DNA from: Roseivirga sp.
Lineage (GTDB): Bacteria > Bacteroidota > Bacteroidia > Cytophagales > Cyclobacteriaceae
DNA length: 58,252 bases
Assembly: GCA_029262895.1 (NCBI GenBank)
Contig: JAJCYM010000003.1
Coordinates: forward strand, 1-58,252
Direction of reading: 5' to 3'
Part shown: in pieces, positions 18,520-27,473 of the stretch
Position numbering within the stretch: the first letter of the stretch is position 1
How the letters are laid out: every line of letters starts with the position of its first letter
Position numbers and translations under genes: made by a program
Notes under the pieces: generated by a model
What the model saw: only the letters and a program-made list of their open reading frames with translations
What the model was told of the DNA's origin: nothing
Databases searched by the model: none

Positions 18520-19233
18520 CTAGCGTCTTTTGCCGAAATAAATGGCGAGAAAGGCAGAAGTGAAGACAGATTTGTTTTCTGCTCTTGGCAGGATTTCCAC
18601 CTTGCGGGAGAATGCTTCAACAATGAAGCCGGCTTCAAATCCAAAGACTCTGTTTTTCGTGGAATTCGTCTCAAAGGTCAATGATGCCTTCACGTTGAAA
18701 CCCAATAATAATTTCGACTCAAAAAGACCTCTGAAAGGGCTGGTGCTACCCACAATGCGTGTTGTTCCATCGGGGTCATATTGCTCTATTCGTCCATTTT
18801 CCAGTTCAACGAAGTAAGGTACCTCCAAACCAAGTGATGGACCACCAGCAATCAAGCCGGCAATGCGTACCCCTTGCTGCGGAGCTTTTCTAAAAAGTAT
18901 TTTTTCGCGCCCTAATTGTGGTCTGATGGAGATTAAATAATTCGATTTTCCGAAGATAAAACTGTTCCCGGAAAACGTGGTTTCTCGAGTTTCTCTCGGA
19001 TGTTTTGTATTGACGATGTTAATGGCCCAATGTGTCAGGCTATTCTCCCTTACTTTTTTGGAGCTTCGGTAGAAAATACCACTGACTAGCCCACCATTGG
19101 TGGCATTGAATGCGCCAAAAATCGACTCCCGCTCATATTGCTCATCGGGATACGCCCCTTCCTGTGCTTGCGCCATTCCAAATGACGCAATGAGAAGTAG
19201 TGTGATTAATCCCTTGATAATAATACCTTTCAA
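18520..19233 (-). CDS. Exported protein, probable outer-membrane beta-barrel
   Basis: A 237-residue exported protein (signal peptide residues 1-24, ending AQAQ). The mature part has alternating polar and hydrophobic strands (GGLVSGIFYRSS, THWAINIVNT, NYLISIRPQLG, SKLLLGFNVKASLTF) and ends in a beta strand, FTSAFLAIYFG. This suggests a small outer-membrane barrel. I do not recognise a named family. It lies 39 bases upstream of the lipA TTG on the same strand, but a functional link is doubtful. Confidence 0.6.
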   Translation of the reverse strand: MKGIIIKGLITLLLIASFGMAQAQEGAYPDEQYERESIFGAFNATNGGLVSGIFYRSSKKVRENSLTHWAINIVNTKHPRETRETTFSGNSFIFGKSNYLISIRPQLGREKILFRKAPQQGVRIAGLIAGGPSLGLEVPYFVELENGRIEQYDPDGTTRIVGSTSPFRGLFESKLLLGFNVKASLTFETNSTKNRVFGFEAGFIVEAFSRKVEILPRAENKSVFTSAFLAIYFGKRR

Positions 19234-19289
19234 GTTTTGTAGCTCTTTTTGAGATTTCTAATTTAACGAAAAAATTTATCCCTTAGTTT

Positions 19290-19697
19290 ATGATCACAGT
19301 CAAATCAACATATTCTGGTGGCTTGCGGACAAATTCTGTTCATGTCAAATCAGGTAATACCTATATAACAGATGCTCCTGTCGACAATAATGGTAAAGGA
19401 GAAACATTTTCTCCAACAGACACTGTTGCTACTGCCCTGGGCACTTGCATGATGACTGTGATGGCCATTGCCGGAGAAAAGAAGGGCATTGATATGGACG
19501 GCATGCATCTGGAAACTCAGAAGATTATGGTGGCTGATCCCAAAAGGAGGATATCAGAGCTCAAGATGGATTTTTATTGGGATAATTGCCCCTTGGATGA
19601 TGACCAAAAGGTCTGGTTAAAAGATGTAGGGTTGAATTGCCCAGTGGCCCTAAGCTTAAGTGACAATCTGAAGCAGAATATTACCTTTCATTTTTAA
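19290..19697 (+). CDS. OsmC-family peroxide-reducing protein
   Basis: A 135-residue cytoplasmic protein. The two conserved cysteines of OsmC/Ohr enzymes are C53 (LGTCMMTVMAI) and C117 (LNCPVALSLS). They reduce organic hydroperoxides with lipoylated or thiol partners. The length and order match the YhfA/OsmC-like branch, not Ohr proper. It is divergent from the barrel-like gene and ends near the long hairpin at 19712. Confidence 0.85.
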   Translation: MITVKSTYSGGLRTNSVHVKSGNTYITDAPVDNNGKGETFSPTDTVATALGTCMMTVMAIAGEKKGIDMDGMHLETQKIMVADPKRRISELKMDFYWDNCPLDDDQKVWLKDVGLNCPVALSLSDNLKQNITFHF

Positions 19698-19711
19698 TAA
19701 GATACAAGTGC

Positions 19712-19767
19712 CAAGGTACAAGCCTCAAGTTTAAGAGGTACGCTTGAAACTTGAGGCTTGTACCTTG
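19712..19767. repeat. Long perfect inverted repeat between convergent genes
   Basis: Bases 19712-19732 are an exact 21-base reverse complement of 19747-19767 (core GGTACAAGCCTCAAG), with a 14-base loop. It sits between osmC and ettA, which converge. It has no T-tract, so it is more likely a dispersed palindromic element than a plain terminator, though it could still stop both transcripts. Confidence 0.7.
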
Positions 19768-19777
19768 TGCCTTAAAA

Positions 19778-21457
19778 TCATCCGAGTTTTTTATACTTAA
19801 TCCTGGTCGGATCTACATTGCCAAGTCGGCTCTTTCTGTTTTCTTCATAGTCGGTATAGCCACCTTCAAACCAATAGACCTGTGAATCCCCTTCAAAGGC
19901 CAGAATATGGGTACATATTCTATCCAGGAACCACCTGTCGTGAGAGATAATAACTGCGCAGCCACCAAAATTTTCTAGTCCTTCTTCCAATGCCCTTAAT
20001 GTATTCACATCCAGGTCGTTTGTTGGCTCATCCAAAAGCAAAAGGTTTGCGCCTTGTTTCAGAGTCAGGGCCAGGTGTACCCGGTTCCGTTCTCCACCCG
20101 AGAGTTGGCCTACCTTTTTGCTTTGATCTGTTCCACCGAAATTAAATCGGCTTACATAAGCACGTGAATTCATTTCCTTTCCACCGAGAGTAATGATCTC
20201 ATTACCTCCTGAAATTACCTCCCAAACGGTTTTGTTGGGATCGAGATCATCATGCTCCTGATCCACATAGGCAATATCTACAGTTTCTCCCACCTCAAAA
20301 TCACCGGCATCTGCCGTTTCATTTTGAGTGATCAGATTAAATAAGGTGGTCTTTCCAGCACCATTTGGACCAATGATTCCCACAATTCCTCCCTGAGGCA
20401 ATGCAAAGTTCAGGTTTTCATAAAGCAATTTATCCCCGAAGGCCTTGGCAACCCCTTTGGCTTCAATCACTTTGCTCCCGAGCCTTTCACCTGGAGGGAT
20501 ATAAAGCTCAAGCTTAGCTTCTTTTTCTTTGGCCTCCTGTCCTAATAGTTTGTCATAAGCACTCAATCGGGCTTTGGCTTTGGCTTGGCGTCCTTTTGGT
20601 GTCATGCGCACCCATTCTAATTCACGCTGCAAAGTGCGTTGTCTTTTCGATTCTGATTTTGATTCCTCAGACAAACGTTTTTGCTTTTGATCTAGCCAGG
20701 AAGAATAATTCCCCTTCCAGGGAATCCCTTCGCCACGATCCAATTCCAGAATCCAACCGGCAACATTGTCCAGGAAGTATCTATCGTGGGTAACAGCTAT
20801 TACGGTGCCTTTATATTCCTTTAAATGTCTTTCCAACCAATGAACAGACTCGGCATCCAGATGGTTTGTAGGCTCATCAAGTAGGAGCACGTCTGGTTCT
20901 TGAAGTAGCAATCTGCATAGCGCTACCCTTCTTTTTTCTCCACCCGATAGGTTTTTGATCAGTGCATCTGATGGTGGGGTTCTTAAGGCATCCATAGCCC
21001 TCTCCAGTTTAGAATCAAGTTCCCAGGCATTCATTCTGTCCAGTTGTTCCTGCACTTCACCCTGATCTTCAATCAGTTTGTTCATGGCATCCGGGTCAGC
21101 CAGTACGGCCGGGTCAGCAAACTTTAGATTGATTTCCTCGAATTTGGCCAAGGCATCCACAATTTCCTGAGCACCTTCTTCAACGACTTGCCTCACTGTT
21201 TTGTCGGGGTCAATCAGCGGTTCTTGTTCAAGCATACCCACGCTGAATCCTGGTGAAAACACGACTTCACCCTGATACTCAGGATCGACTCCGGCTATTA
21301 TGCGAAGCAGTGATGATTTTCCTGATCCATTCAATCCGAGCACACCAATTTTGGCACCGTAAAAGAAAGAGAGGTAAATGTTTTTTAAAACTTGTTTGCT
21401 GGGTGGATAAATCTTGTTCACACCAGCCATTGAAAAAATGATCTTTTCGTCACTCAT
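19778..21457 (-). CDS. ettA: ABC-F translation factor EttA
   Basis: Energy-dependent translational throttle A, a soluble ABC-F ATPase that binds the ribosomal E site and gates the first peptide bond according to ATP level. It has 559 residues (E. coli 555). There are two ATPase domains: Walker A GLNGSGKSS and GPNGAGKTT, signatures LSGGEKRR and LSGGERNR, and Walker B motifs ending DEPTNHLD and DEPTNDLD. The linker between them is basic and coiled, as in the P-site tRNA interaction motif. It has no membrane segments. Confidence 0.93.
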   Translation of the reverse strand: MSDEKIIFSMAGVNKIYPPSKQVLKNIYLSFFYGAKIGVLGLNGSGKSSLLRIIAGVDPEYQGEVVFSPGFSVGMLEQEPLIDPDKTVRQVVEEGAQEIVDALAKFEEINLKFADPAVLADPDAMNKLIEDQGEVQEQLDRMNAWELDSKLERAMDALRTPPSDALIKNLSGGEKRRVALCRLLLQEPDVLLLDEPTNHLDAESVHWLERHLKEYKGTVIAVTHDRYFLDNVAGWILELDRGEGIPWKGNYSSWLDQKQKRLSEESKSESKRQRTLQRELEWVRMTPKGRQAKAKARLSAYDKLLGQEAKEKEAKLELYIPPGERLGSKVIEAKGVAKAFGDKLLYENLNFALPQGGIVGIIGPNGAGKTTLFNLITQNETADAGDFEVGETVDIAYVDQEHDDLDPNKTVWEVISGGNEIITLGGKEMNSRAYVSRFNFGGTDQSKKVGQLSGGERNRVHLALTLKQGANLLLLDEPTNDLDVNTLRALEEGLENFGGCAVIISHDRWFLDRICTHILAFEGDSQVYWFEGGYTDYEENRKSRLGNVDPTRIKYKKLG

Positions 21458-21562
21458 AGCCTAAAAGGTTGGGTGACAAATATGGTAAAAAATTATGGTT
21501 GATTGGCACCCATATATACTCTAAATCCGTATTTTCGAGCCCTCATTTAAGATTAGTAGATT

Positions 21563-22801
21563 TTGGAAGGAGTTGAAGAATACGGCTATGTAAAAGACGG
21601 TAAGGTCTTTCGTAATGGGTTTTCATCTTTTGAAGACCGGGTGATAGGAGATGTTGTTGACACGGAGGAAGCGGCTATAGAATATTTCAAAAAGCGATTC
21701 TCTTTGGTGGAAGAAAAACTCGAATCACTTGAAGAGAAGATAAGCGAGGCCAACAACAAAGGTTCATTTCTAGGCCAGCTTCTTCATTTGAAGAATAGCC
21801 TGAGTGAGCACGATTCTATAGGTGATTTTGATACTGCCCTCAAAAGACTCACCAAGCTTGAAAGTGAACTTCAGGGAACAATCACCTCAAATAGGGCAAA
21901 AAATCTGGAGATAAAAACCGCACTTTTGGCATCCTTAAAAGAACTGGCTTCCAGTAAGGAATGGAAGTCTGCTTCTCATTTGGTCAAGGAACTTCAAACA
22001 AAATGGACTAAAGTTGGTGCTGTAGCTAATGAACACAAGGAGGAGATAGAGGGAACTTATCAGGTATTGATCCAGGGATTCTATGACAATCGGGCCGCGT
22101 TTTATTCCGACCTGGACAAAATGATGAAGGAGCGGGATGGAAATTACCAGGAGTTCATTCAGAGAGCAGAAGGAATGAGAGCCATTACCGACCTGGAAAA
22201 ATTGAGAACGGAAATAAGAACACAGAAGGAGGAATGGAAAGGTTTAGGCCGGATTCAGCAGGCTGAGCGAGACAAACATTGGGAGTCATTTCAGAAAATC
22301 ATCCAGGAATCTTTGGATGCTGCCAAGAAAGCTAACAAGAAGGTTCAGAAAACTGACAAGTCACAAAACCTTAAGGACAGGAAGGCGTTTATTGCAAAAT
22401 TATTAGCCTTGACGGGTGATGTAAATGCTGGTTTTGATGTGGATAAATTAAAATTGGAATGGGCCTCGCTGGGATCGGTGTCTAAAAAGGACATTGAAGC
22501 GCTGAGGCCTGAGTATAGTCGTTGTATGATGATACTCAGCGAAATAAAGTTTCTGGATGGACTTGCTCGTAAAAAGTCTAAAAAAGGAAGTAAACCCGAA
22601 GAATTAAGACGACTTAAAGCGAAACTGATAAGAGATTTGCTAGAGAGAGATAAAAGAGAGTTGCGCACCTTCAACGAAAACCTGGGAAATTTCAGTACAG
22701 CAAAAGGTCTGGATAAAATAATTGGGGACAAATTGGGGTTACAAGAAAGGAAAGTTGAAGCAAAGCAGTTTATTCTTGAGCAGTTGAGAAATAACAAATA
22801 G
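21563..22801 (+). CDS. DUF349 domain-containing protein, TTG start
   Basis: A 412-residue helical protein. The N-terminus (EEYGYVKDGKVFRNGFSSFEDRVIG) is typical of Bacteroidota DUF349 proteins. It is followed by long coiled helices and repeated DUF349 units, visible in KWTKVGAVANEHKEE and EWKGLGRIQQAERDKHW. Its function is unknown. An in-frame TAG at 21557 leaves only ATT or TTG as start codons before the conserved N-terminus, so TTG at 21563 is taken. No partner gene is evident. Confidence 0.82.
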   Translation: MEGVEEYGYVKDGKVFRNGFSSFEDRVIGDVVDTEEAAIEYFKKRFSLVEEKLESLEEKISEANNKGSFLGQLLHLKNSLSEHDSIGDFDTALKRLTKLESELQGTITSNRAKNLEIKTALLASLKELASSKEWKSASHLVKELQTKWTKVGAVANEHKEEIEGTYQVLIQGFYDNRAAFYSDLDKMMKERDGNYQEFIQRAEGMRAITDLEKLRTEIRTQKEEWKGLGRIQQAERDKHWESFQKIIQESLDAAKKANKKVQKTDKSQNLKDRKAFIAKLLALTGDVNAGFDVDKLKLEWASLGSVSKKDIEALRPEYSRCMMILSEIKFLDGLARKKSKKGSKPEELRRLKAKLIRDLLERDKRELRTFNENLGNFSTAKGLDKIIGDKLGLQERKVEAKQFILEQLRNNK

Positions 22802-22869
22802 CCGTTTAACTGTCTTAAACACAGGTATTATGGCTGAAAAAGTGATAGAAAATTAATTGACCTTAAACG

Positions 22870-22901
22870 TTTGATTTTTAACGATTAATTATATTCTTTT
22901 G
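22870..22901 (+). promoter_or_regulatory. Possible promoter of the DUF2795 gene
   Basis: TTTG (22870-22873) is followed after 18 bases by TATTCTTTTG. The -7 part has an extra base compared with TAnnTTTG. An AGAGG ribosome site follows before the ATG at 22927. Confidence 0.4.
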
Positions 22902-22926
22902 CACGCTAATTTAAAGAGGATAAGAT

Positions 22927-23148
22927 ATGTACTGGACATTAGAACTAGCTTCTTATTTGGAAGACGCCCCTTGGCCAGCGACTAAGGATGAGCTGATTGA
23001 TTTTTCAATCAGATCAGGAGCACCCTTGGAAGTTGTTGAAAACCTTCAAGAGTTAGAAGATGATGGGCAGCCGTACGAAAGTATCGAAGAGATATGGCCG
23101 GACTATCCCACCAAAGAAGATTTCTTTTTCAACGAAGACGAATATTAG
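22927..23148 (+). CDS. DUF2795 domain-containing small protein
   Basis: A 73-residue acidic protein, MYWTLELASYLEDAPWPATK followed by an E/D-rich end. This is the short DUF2795 family that is nearly universal in Bacteroidota and of unknown role. It is monocistronic, with its own promoter-like element and terminator. Confidence 0.85.
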   Translation: MYWTLELASYLEDAPWPATKDELIDFSIRSGAPLEVVENLQELEDDGQPYESIEEIWPDYPTKEDFFFNEDEY

Positions 23149-23173
23149 AAGGCAGTTTAACTGCCTTTTTTTA
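23149..23173 (+). terminator. Terminator after the DUF2795 gene
   Basis: AAGGCAG and CTGCCTT form a 7-bp stem with a 5-base loop, followed by a run of T; the hairpin begins directly after the stop codon. Confidence 0.85.
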
Positions 23174-23287
23174 TGCCTTTAATTACCCTTTCCTTGACTT
23201 TTCCTACCAAACCCAAAAGCTTATCTGACAGATTTGCTATATTCAATGCGCCTTCAATTTGGGCCATTACTCTTAGCAATTCAAGCA

Positions 23288-25030
23288 ATGAATTTAAATC
23301 TCAAATCGCAGCAGCAACGAACTTTTGATGCAATAGTCGTTGGGTCTGGTATAAGCGGTGGATGGGCATCTAAAGAACTTAGTGAGCGCGGTTTAAAAAC
23401 TCTGGTGATTGAACGTGGCCGAAAAGTTGAACACGTCAAAGACTACCCTACAGCGAACCTTGATACCTTCGATTTACCCAATCGTGGTAGAAATGACCCG
23501 AAAGAGATTAAAAAAGACTATCCAAAACAAAGTAGAACCGGATATACCGTTAATGCAGCACACAAACACTTTTTTGTAAAAGATAGTGAGCATCCTTACC
23601 AGGAAAAGACCCGATTCGATTGGATGAGGGGCTACCATCTGGGTGGAAGATCATTGACCTGGGGCAGGCAAAGCTACCGACTAAGTGATCTGGATTTTGA
23701 AGCCAATCGCAAAGATGGCTTTGGGGTGGATTGGCCCGTGCGTTACAGGGATATCAAACCATGGTATGACTATGTAGAGCGTTATATTGGCGTGAGTGGC
23801 GAAAAACGTGGCTTTAAGCAACTCCCTGATGGAGAGTTTCTACCTCCTCTGGAGATGAACGATGTTGAAAAGAAATTTAGGACGGCTGTAGAAAGTAAAT
23901 GGAACAATCGTTGGGTGACCATTGGTAGGACCGCCCACTTAACTGAACCTTTAAATACTCTCGATGCGGATCATAAAAATCCCGGGGGAAGAACGAAGTG
24001 CCTGGTGCGTAACCGTTGTATGCGAGGTTGTCCGTATGGTGGATATTTTTCCAGTATTACATCTACGCTACCTGCCGGAGTAGCGAGTGGTAATTTGACC
24101 ATAATCACAGATGAAATCGTCCATGAGGTGATCTATGATGAGGCGAGTAAAAAGGCGAAAGGGGTAAGAGTAATCAACCAACATACCAAAGAGACCAAAG
24201 AATTTTATGCCAAGGTAGTATTTCTCTGTGCCTCGGCAATTGCTTCTGCTGCCATATTGCTGCAATCCAAAAGTGCCAGATTTCCGAATGGATTAGGGAA
24301 TGATAGTGGTGAGCTTGGACATAACATCATGGACCATCACTTGGGCGTAGGTGCTTCTGCGATAGTTGATGGTTATGAAGACAAGTACTACAAGGGTCGA
24401 AGACCTAGTGGTATTTATGTTCCACGATTCAGAAATCTCGGTGGTAAATCCAACGTCAAGAATTTTATTCGTGGGTATGGCTATCAGGGGGGAGCTTCTC
24501 GTCAGGGTTGGGGCAGAACCGTTGCAGAATTAAAAGTGGGAGGCCAGGTAAAGGATGCTAAAATGGAACCTGGTCAATGGTCCATTGGCATTGGGGGATT
24601 TGGAGAAGTATTGCCACAGCATAAGAACTATATGAAACTGGACTATGACAACCTCGATCAATGGGGTTTACCACAGGTTTGGTTTGATGCCGCCAATTTC
24701 CATGAGAATACTTATGAAATGCGAAAGGACATTCAGGTGGCTGGTGCTGAAATGATGGAGGCTGCGGGTTTTAAGCATGTAAGCACATGGGACAATGGAC
24801 CAAAAATGGGCCTTGGAATTCATGAAATGGGAACCGCAAGAATGGGTCGCGACCCGAAGACGTCAGTACTCAATAAATGGAATCAGATTCACGCCTGTAA
24901 AAATGTGTTTGTTACTGATGGCTCATTTATGACCTCTGCGGCCTGTCATAATCCCTCATTGGGTTATATGGCCTTTAGCGCAAGGGCAGCGAATTACGCT
25001 GCTGATGAAATCAACAAAGGAAATCTCTAG
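23288..25030 (+). CDS. GMC-family FAD-dependent sugar dehydrogenase, copy 1
   Basis: Catalytic subunit of a periplasmic sugar or glycoside dehydrogenase of 580 residues. The FAD-binding loop is GSGISG (19-24). H512 in GIHEMGTARMG and N555 in HNPSLGYM sit at the GMC catalytic pair positions. C238, C244 and C248 give CX5CX3C, the motif that holds a 3Fe-4S cluster in the FAD glucose dehydrogenase of Burkholderia cepacia. It has no signal peptide, so export must ride on the Tat small subunit that starts 4 bases later. I chose the ATG at 23288, because copy 2 starts at the equivalent codon. Confidence 0.86.
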   Translation: MNLNLKSQQQRTFDAIVVGSGISGGWASKELSERGLKTLVIERGRKVEHVKDYPTANLDTFDLPNRGRNDPKEIKKDYPKQSRTGYTVNAAHKHFFVKDSEHPYQEKTRFDWMRGYHLGGRSLTWGRQSYRLSDLDFEANRKDGFGVDWPVRYRDIKPWYDYVERYIGVSGEKRGFKQLPDGEFLPPLEMNDVEKKFRTAVESKWNNRWVTIGRTAHLTEPLNTLDADHKNPGGRTKCLVRNRCMRGCPYGGYFSSITSTLPAGVASGNLTIITDEIVHEVIYDEASKKAKGVRVINQHTKETKEFYAKVVFLCASAIASAAILLQSKSARFPNGLGNDSGELGHNIMDHHLGVGASAIVDGYEDKYYKGRRPSGIYVPRFRNLGGKSNVKNFIRGYGYQGGASRQGWGRTVAELKVGGQVKDAKMEPGQWSIGIGGFGEVLPQHKNYMKLDYDNLDQWGLPQVWFDAANFHENTYEMRKDIQVAGAEMMEAAGFKHVSTWDNGPKMGLGIHEMGTARMGRDPKTSVLNKWNQIHACKNVFVTDGSFMTSAACHNPSLGYMAFSARAANYAADEINKGNL

Positions 25031-25033
25031 ACT

Positions 25034-25657
25034 ATGGAACGAAGAGAAGCATTAAAGAATTTGGGTTTTGGTTCAATGGCCTTATTTACATCAACTGCAC
25101 TATTCGGTGCGCTTCAGGGTTGTTCCGTAACACCGGATGTAGATTGGAAACCAGTCTTCCTAAGCGCTGCTGAGGCAGCTCAATTGGAGAACATTTGCGA
25201 GGGTATTTTGCCAAAAACCGAAACTCCAGGAGCAATCGATGCCGGTGTTGCTAATCACCTGGATGAGGCACTAGCCAACATTTACAAAAGTGCAGAAGCA
25301 GCGTATTTCAAAAGAGGAATGGCTGTGTTTGTAGAGCGATTTAGTAACAATGGTGATGTTGTCTTTCGGAAAGCCACCACCGATCAAATTACCGATGTAA
25401 TCAACGGTTATTTTAAGAAGTATGAGGCAGATGAAAGCATTCTTAAAAACTATAGGGACACTTTTGGTGATGAAGGAGAGAAAACGGATGACTTTGTCGA
25501 AACCTACTTTGTTACGAATGTAGTGGACTCTACATTCTGGAGCTATTTCACCTCTGAATTGGTGGCCAAAAATGTGATGAGGTATGATCCTATTCCCGGT
25601 AAATATGAAGGATCCATTCCTTATGAAAAGGGTCAGAAATCCTGGTCCAGCATCTAA
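25034..25657 (+). CDS. Gluconate 2-dehydrogenase subunit 3-like (Tat small subunit)
   Basis: A 207-residue small subunit partner of GMC dehydrogenases. Residues 3-8 (RREALK) form a twin-arginine signal, followed by a hydrophobic stretch and a lipobox, LQGC (C30), so it is probably a Tat-exported lipoprotein. Such subunits are hitch-hiker chaperones that carry the folded flavoprotein across the inner membrane. It is flanked by the two GMC genes, 3 bases after the first and 15 before the second. No cytochrome c subunit is encoded nearby. Confidence 0.83.
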   Translation: MERREALKNLGFGSMALFTSTALFGALQGCSVTPDVDWKPVFLSAAEAAQLENICEGILPKTETPGAIDAGVANHLDEALANIYKSAEAAYFKRGMAVFVERFSNNGDVVFRKATTDQITDVINGYFKKYEADESILKNYRDTFGDEGEKTDDFVETYFVTNVVDSTFWSYFTSELVAKNVMRYDPIPGKYEGSIPYEKGQKSWSSI

Positions 25658-25672
25658 TAATACAGGCTCATT

Positions 25673-27397
25673 TTGAATTTAAATCTCAAATCCAGACAGC
25701 AGCGGACCTATGATGCCATTGTAGTCGGTTCTGGAATTACAGGAGGATGGGCGGCCAAGGAGCTGAGCGAAAAAGGCCTCAAAACCCTTATGCTGGAGCG
25801 CGGCCGGAATGTGGAGCACATCAAAGACTACACCACCGCGATGAAGGAAAAATGGGAGCTTCCCAATCGTGGCAGAACCCCTGCGGCCGAGATGGAGAAA
25901 GACTATCCCAAGCAAAGTCGTACTGGCTATACCATTAACGAATCAGACAAGCATTTTTTCATCAAAGACAGCGAACACCCATATTCAGAATCCAAGCGGT
26001 TCGATTGGATGCGAGGATATCAGCTTGGTGGTCGCTCTCTCACCTGGGGACGTCAAAGCTATCGCTGGAGCCCAATGGACTTTGAAGCGAATGCCTTAGA
26101 TGGTATTGGTGTGGACTGGCCCGTACGGTATAATGAGATCGCCCCTTGGTATGACTACGTAGAGCGCTTTGCTGGCATTAGTGGGGAGAGCAGAGGCTTT
26201 AAACAATTGCCTGATGGCCACTTTTTGCCTCCAATGGAGATGAGCCATGTGGAGGGTCATTTCAGAACAGCCGTAGAAAGTAAGATTAAAAATAGGTATG
26301 TAACGATCGGTCGAACTGCCCACTTAACTGGACCATTACCCCATGAGAATGTGGGAAGAAGAAGCAACTGTCTCCATAGAAACAGGTGCAGGCGGGGTTG
26401 TCCTTATGGAGGCTATTTCAGCAGTCTTGCGGCCACACTTCCTGCCGCTGAAGTAACCGGCAATTTAACCATTGCTACGGATGCCATTGTCCATCAGGTC
26501 ATTTATGATCAGGAATCCAGAAAGGCGAAAGGGGTTAAGGTTATTAACCGACTTACTGGAGAACAAACTGAATTCTTTGCCAAAGTCATTTTTCTATGTG
26601 CCTCCACTATTGGTTCCGCTTCAATATTAATGCAATCAAAGAGTGATCGATTTCCGGAAGGTCTTGGCAATGATAGTGGTGAGCTAGGTCATAATATCAT
26701 GGACCATCATTTGGAGGTTGGAGCCTACGGTTATCATGAGGGTTTTTTGGACAAATACGAAAAGGGGAGACGGCCAAACGGTATCTACATCCCTCGATTT
26801 AGAAACTTGGATAGGAAACCTGATACCAATGAATTCAAAAGAGGATATGGCTATCAAGGCTATTCGTCCAGAGAAGACTGGACGCGAGGCATCGCGGAAA
26901 TGAAGGTAGGTAAAGCCGCCAAAGAGGCCATGTTTTATCCAGGACTTTGGAATATGGGCTTAGAAGGTTTCGGAGAATGCTTGCCCGATCATAACAATAA
27001 AATGACCTTGGATTACGAAAATACCGATCAGTGGGGTTTGCCAACCGTTAATTTTGACGCAGGCTTTAGCGAAAATGCCATGACGATGAGAAAGGACATT
27101 GCGGTTCAGGCAGCTGAAATGCTCGATACGGCTGGTTTTAAAGGTATTGAGACCTATGATTTGGGTGCTAATATGGGCTTGGGTATTCACGAAATGGGTA
27201 CAGCGCGCATGGGTAAAGACCCTAAGACTTCGGTGCTCAACAAATGGAATCAAACTCACGGTTGTAAAAATGTATTCGTTACCGATGGTGCTTTTATGAC
27301 CTCTTCGGCCTGTCAGAATCCTTCGCTTACCTATATGGCCTTCACAGCCAGAGCGGCAGATTATGCTGTTCGAGAAATTAAGAAGGGCAATTTGTAG
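25673..27397 (+). CDS. GMC-family FAD-dependent sugar dehydrogenase, copy 2
   Basis: A 574-residue paralogue of copy 1; about 150 of the first 200 residues are identical. It keeps GSGITG (19-24), the cysteines C233, C239 and C243 (CX5CX3C), GIHEMGTARMG and the NPS motif near the end. Copy 1 has His before that NPS, while copy 2 has Gln (ACQNPSL), which may alter substrate or rate. Its start is TTG, aligned with the ATG of copy 1 (both then read NLNLKS). It also lacks a signal peptide, so it probably shares the small subunit. Confidence 0.85.
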   Translation: MNLNLKSRQQRTYDAIVVGSGITGGWAAKELSEKGLKTLMLERGRNVEHIKDYTTAMKEKWELPNRGRTPAAEMEKDYPKQSRTGYTINESDKHFFIKDSEHPYSESKRFDWMRGYQLGGRSLTWGRQSYRWSPMDFEANALDGIGVDWPVRYNEIAPWYDYVERFAGISGESRGFKQLPDGHFLPPMEMSHVEGHFRTAVESKIKNRYVTIGRTAHLTGPLPHENVGRRSNCLHRNRCRRGCPYGGYFSSLAATLPAAEVTGNLTIATDAIVHQVIYDQESRKAKGVKVINRLTGEQTEFFAKVIFLCASTIGSASILMQSKSDRFPEGLGNDSGELGHNIMDHHLEVGAYGYHEGFLDKYEKGRRPNGIYIPRFRNLDRKPDTNEFKRGYGYQGYSSREDWTRGIAEMKVGKAAKEAMFYPGLWNMGLEGFGECLPDHNNKMTLDYENTDQWGLPTVNFDAGFSENAMTMRKDIAVQAAEMLDTAGFKGIETYDLGANMGLGIHEMGTARMGKDPKTSVLNKWNQTHGCKNVFVTDGAFMTSSACQNPSLTYMAFTARAADYAVREIKKGNL

Positions 27398-27473
27398 GAT
27401 TTCTTTCTTATTTTCAATGAGGATTTTAGAAGTGAATTGCTGTTCCACCATCTTTCAGATTTAAGAATTCAAA

